From positions 1 to 7,084 of the forward strand of contig JAJRSN010000202.1 of NCBI GenBank assembly GCA_024278715.1: a stretch of DNA of 7,084 nucleotides, read 5' to 3'. The stretch's first letter is position 1, and every line of letters begins with the position of its first letter. Source of the DNA: Calditrichota bacterium (GTDB lineage Bacteria > Calditrichota > Calditrichia > Calditrichales > Calditrichaceae). Below, piece by piece: positions 5,801-7,084 of this stretch. The position numbers were made by a program, and so were the translations under genes. Under the pieces are notes generated by a model that saw nothing but the letters and a program-made list of their open reading frames with translations, was not told where the DNA came from and searched no databases.

Positions 5801-7084
5801 TTGTCTTTAAGAATATTAGCGATAATCCTGTGGTTATCGATACGCTCACATTTGATTCCGAATTTTTTATGACAACCTTAACCAAGGATACGACCATTGA
5901 TGCTCGGGATTCTGTCGTGATTCCGGTTACCTTTTTGCCGACGGACGAAAGCGAAGTCACGGATATGCTCACCATTCACACCGGACTTGGAAAGTACACC
6001 GTCGAGCTAAAAGGAAAGGGTTTCGTATTGTGGCCCTTAGCTTGGAGAATTCATGCGGATTCGTCGAATGCGGACTGGTTCTTTAAGAAAGATGACGAAG
6101 AAAATAAAGTACGCGGCATGGCTTACAATCGTTTGAACAATCATCTTTATGTGGTCAGCCGTGTGGGCGGAACCTTTGTTTATGTTCTGAATGCCGCAAC
6201 CGGCGATACCGTCGGCAAATTGAACACCGAAGGTATTTCGGGCGGAACTTATCCCATTAACCTGATTGCCGCCACAAAAGACGGACAAATTATAGTCGGC
6301 AACTTAGCCGCCTGGGGTGGTCAGCAATTCAAACTCTATTACTACAAAAACGAAAAAGATATGCCTCATGTGATTTTTGACGGTACGTACGATGATTTCG
6401 GCGGACGGGTCGGCGATGCTCTGGCGGTTTCCGGAACCGGTAAAAATCTGACGGTTTATGTCTCGGGCTCTAATAACGACAAGATTCATACGCTGGTAAC
6501 TACGGACGGCGAAACCTGGACCCGCGGCGACGATATTCCGTTACCCGAAGCCAACGCCGCTCGTTACGGCATTGCTCCGGTTGATGATGCCGGAAATTAT
6601 CTGTTCATCAACGGAACGGTACCTCCGAGATACATCAAACGTGACGGCACGGTACTATATACGTTTGACGTTTCCGAAATACCTTCCGGAACAAGTATTA
6701 ACTACTTTGAGGTAAAAGTTCCGGGCGATAAAGTAAGAAGATTTGTCGGCATTACCAACGCCTTCAGCTCCGGTACAACGGTTATTGAACTGTTGGGCGA
6801 ACCCGGTGAAAATCTGTGTTCTGCCATTGACGTAATCGAAGCGCCGACCGATGATTATGCCGTAAATACGAACTTAAACGCCACCGGCATGGCTGCGTAC
6901 AACAGCATCGATAATATGTTGATAGAGTTGATTACCAATAACGGTATTTCTGCTTACAGCATGGATGTGGTGGTACCGGATGCGATTAAAGACATCATGA
7001 TGCTGGTTGAAATGAATGAAGGATTTGAAACCACCGAGGTGGGACAGGTTCCCGACGGATGGCTGGCTTTTGCCGATAGCGTTG
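2848..7084 (+). CDS. Giant secreted multidomain protein (tandem NHL-like propellers, OB folds, Ig-like domain), 3' end outside window
   Basis: The frame from ATG 2848 stays open to the right edge (1412 codons plus one base) with no stop. Residues 1-20 form a signal peptide: Arg2, hydrophobic core 7-17, and S-Q-A before a likely cleavage at 20/21. In order I see propeller 1 (22-291), OB-fold pair 1 (about 296-478), propeller 2 (490-758), OB-fold pair 2 (about 766-961), an ASH/choice-of-anchor-D Ig-like domain (962-1058) and a propeller-like region resembling DUF4623 (about 1062-1382). Last is the opening of a probable jelly-roll domain (NEGFETTEVGQVPDGW, 1390-1405). No enzymatic catalytic motif is evident. 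The protein is probably exported across the outer membrane or surface-exposed. A C-terminal sorting signal such as that of type IX secretion would lie beyond the window and cannot be checked here. It appears to be transcribed separately from the pilus operon. Domain names are from pattern reading and the function is unknown. Confidence 0.93.
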   Translation, partial: MRNYVTFLSILLLLVSFSQAEWKVLHSFGPEGESGQFAAVDSEGKLWVTDYGTPGSPSVRVFNADTTEAAFSPVTKGLDETGTEVDIQSPGGVAVFGDTIYVISYSNKKVLRFLKDGTALNGWALSFSPGDIAIDADGHVFIVHKVEAMFSVFDIKGNELKGSPYGTAGWHINRGIGVTSDGSKVFLADESSDVIALWEGSFIGDDSTHFEKSTDFMTGLNDPSACEIDPDGNIWISNSGNNEVLIADMSGNVLETLSGLNTPRGSAFDFANNFAYVIHFNSAYKMVTKLQYIPEVTIADIQRTPDEGAGPSPYVGQVVKTWGFVTATTGSGYYLQDAAGAWNGIYVYDKTNKPAIGDKVSMEAEVAEYYDLTELKNVDAFTVLSSGNPVEAAIVPSGDVPQEMYEGVLVQVKNAICTDPNLGYGEWEIDDGSGPVRVDDAIYKFSPDSGGEYDVTGVVTYSYGKYKILPRDEDDIVSLTVPPVTPIDFWKTRLHFGPKNEAGQYAAVDAEGKLWVTDYGSPGAQQVVVFNPDTTQADFSPITKGLDETGAEASILHPGGVAYYDSIIYVISYDNKKVFRFKMDGTPLNGWALSFSPGDIDIDDNGFVYIVHKVEAMFSVFDQNGNELKGSPFGTAGWHINRGISVTKDGKKVFLADESSNVIAMWEGGIVGADSSHFEKGADFMTGLNKPSGCEIDAANRMWISNWAENEVIIADLNGDVKQRITLERPRGVAVDYTNKVAYVIHFTGMHKMVTKLTEGMPNTPIADVKVDADGDFVPDRLGETFEVQGIVTSVNYSGSGTQYFIQDTSAGINLYSGSMRYELNIGDEVLVKGSLTQYRGLTEIEPDDIWVQSTGNVVVPKKIKIADMGEDLEGMLVEVDSIWMVDPSKWPAEGSNGSVYVTDGTDTTYIFVDKDTDLDGWNPPQSLMNVVAIQDQYTKSTPPDNGYSLRGRLRSDFTDLVVQLSATMIDFGEVAINGSSTESVVFKNISDNPVVIDTLTFDSEFFMTTLTKDTTIDARDSVVIPVTFLPTDESEVTDMLTIHTGLGKYTVELKGKGFVLWPLAWRIHADSSNADWFFKKDDEENKVRGMAYNRLNNHLYVVSRVGGTFVYVLNAATGDTVGKLNTEGISGGTYPINLIAATKDGQIIVGNLAAWGGQQFKLYYYKNEKDMPHVIFDGTYDDFGGRVGDALAVSGTGKNLTVYVSGSNNDKIHTLVTTDGETWTRGDDIPLPEANAARYGIAPVDDAGNYLFINGTVPPRYIKRDGTVLYTFDVSEIPSGTSINYFEVKVPGDKVRRFVGITNAFSSGTTVIELLGEPGENLCSAIDVIEAPTDDYAVNTNLNATGMAAYNSIDNMLIELITNNGISAYSMDVVVPDAIKDIMMLVEMNEGFETTEVGQVPDGWLAFADSV
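2911..3720 (+). repeat. Propeller 1: first copy of an internal ~270-residue NHL-like repeat
   Basis: Residues 22-291 contain six blade-like units, at about 34-63, 89-113, 129-160, 172-199, 223-254 and 263-290. Each has the pattern 'hydrophobic-x-V-D-x-x-G-x-h-W/F-V/I-x-D/N ... V-x-x-F/A-D' seen in NHL and SMP-30-like six-bladed propellers (for example AVDSEGKLWVTDYG and EIDPDGNIWISNSG). Such domains usually bind proteins, sugars or other ligands, and some are enzymes. Hand alignment with 4315-5121 gives about 184 identities in 270 positions with one single-residue gap. Confidence 0.85.
3733..4281 (+). other. OB-fold pair 1 (ExeM/YhcR-type OB module plus a second OB-like module)
   Basis: Residues 296-388 carry the pattern known from the OB domains of extracellular nucleases of the ExeM/YhcR kind: T-I-A-D-I-Q, then SPYVGQVV, then GFVT, GYYLQD, GIYVYD, IGDKV and EYYDLTEL. 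Residues about 404-478 form a second module (EGVLVQVKNA, DDGSGPVRVDD, GVVTYSYGKYKILPR) that ends in a typical 'DDI'. No nuclease catalytic domain is attached in the visible part, so this is best seen as a binding or spacer module. Confidence 0.6.
4315..5121 (+). repeat. Propeller 2: second copy of the internal NHL-like repeat
   Basis: Residues 490-758 align with propeller 1 along its whole length with a single one-residue gap near propeller 1 residue 258. Identity is highest at EGKLWVTDY, ITKGLDET, GWALSFSPGD, HKVEAMFSVFD, GTAGWHINRG, VFLADES and DFMTGLN. Many shared residues use different codons: 4 of 10 in GWALSFSPGD and 5 of 10 in IVHKVEAMFS. The copy is therefore old and held by selection on the protein. 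Confidence 0.9.
5143..5730 (+). other. OB-fold pair 2 with a DxDGD calcium-type loop at its start
   Basis: Residues 766-961 repeat the layout of pair 1. An IADV lead-in is followed by the acidic loop DADGDFVPD (772-780) and the module LGETFEVQGIVT ... YFIQD ... INLYSG ... IGDEVLVKG ... YRGLTEIEPDDI (782-857). A second module (EGMLVEVDSIW to SLRGRLRSDF, 874-958) follows. Similarity to pair 1 is clear in pattern but low in identity. The D-x-D-G-D-x-x-x-D spacing fits a calcium-binding loop, which pair 1 lacks. Confidence 0.55.
5731..6021 (+). other. ASH / choice-of-anchor-D type Ig-like domain
   Basis: Residues 962-1058 show the usual pattern: 'I-D-F-G-E-V' followed by 'STESVVFKNISDNPVVIDTL', a central 'I-D-A-R-D-S-V-V-I-P-V-T-F-L-P' and a closing 'Y-T-V-E-L-K-G-K-G'. 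This matches ASPM/SPD-2/Hydin-like beta-sandwich domains common in bacterial surface and secreted proteins, where they act as stalk or anchor units. Confidence 0.75.
6031..6993 (+). other. Third propeller-like region, resembling DUF4623
   Basis: Residues 1062-1382 start WPLAWRIHADS and contain repeated blade-like stretches (VRGMAYNRLNNHLYVVSR, VYVLNAATGDTVGKL, LIAATKDGQIIVGNL, LTVYVSGSNND, ARYGIAPVDDAGNYLFING, AAYNSIDNMLIELITNNGISAYSM). The opening aromatic segment, the 'RGMAYN ... LYVVSR' strand and the 'GDALAVSGTGKNLTVYVSG' segment recall DUF4623 proteins. The sequence is unlike propellers 1 and 2, so it is not a third copy of that repeat. The family name is tentative. Confidence 0.5.

Noticed and set aside
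2848..7084. Several separate genes or a frameshifted pseudogene in the right half
   Set aside because: Translating from 2848 I met no in-frame stop to the last base, and domain order and repeat alignment continue without any frame change.
1..7084. Mobile element, CRISPR array, tRNA, rRNA or defence system
   Set aside because: I saw no transposase or integrase pattern, no short direct-repeat array, no tRNA-like cloverleaf and no defence-type domain. The only large repeat is the in-frame propeller duplication.

Overview
The window shows the end of a type IV pilus gene cluster followed by the start of a very large secreted protein gene. All genes are on the + strand. Base composition is moderate and the intergenic DNA is AT-rich. 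The combination of a PilQ-type secretin, PilT, a lipobox lipoprotein with Ig-like domains, and a giant secreted mosaic of beta-propeller, OB-fold and Ig-like modules suggests a Gram-negative bacterium. I think of the FCB group or near it (for example Calditrichota or related candidate phyla). That placement is inference from gene style only; no rRNA or other phylogenetic marker is present.

Region 1 (1-2648) is a tight operon end. It holds the last 48 codons of a secretin (probable pilQ), then after 13 bases a full-length PilT retraction ATPase, then after 15 bases a 466-residue lipoprotein with a carboxypeptidase-regulatory-like domain and about three Ig-like domains. A strong hairpin plus T-run closes the unit at 2620-2648. 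The secretin forms the outer-membrane pore of the pilus and PilT powers retraction from the cytoplasm. The lipoprotein may be a cell-envelope partner, but its role is unproven.

Region 2 (2649-2847) is a non-coding, strongly AT-rich gap with a small perfect inverted repeat, a weak promoter candidate and a good ribosome binding site.

Region 3 (2848-7084) is one uninterrupted reading frame of 1412 codons that runs off the right edge without a stop. It has an N-terminal signal peptide. The order is: six-bladed NHL-like propeller 1, OB-fold pair 1, propeller 2 (about two thirds identical to propeller 1), OB-fold pair 2, an ASH / choice-of-anchor-D type Ig-like domain, a third propeller-like region resembling DUF4623, and the first residues of what looks like a jelly-roll domain. 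The terminator and gap before it suggest separate transcription from the pilus genes. Its function is unknown; it is most likely an exported surface or extracellular protein.

I see no mobile element, CRISPR array, RNA gene or defence system. The most notable content is the architecture and internal duplication of the giant protein.
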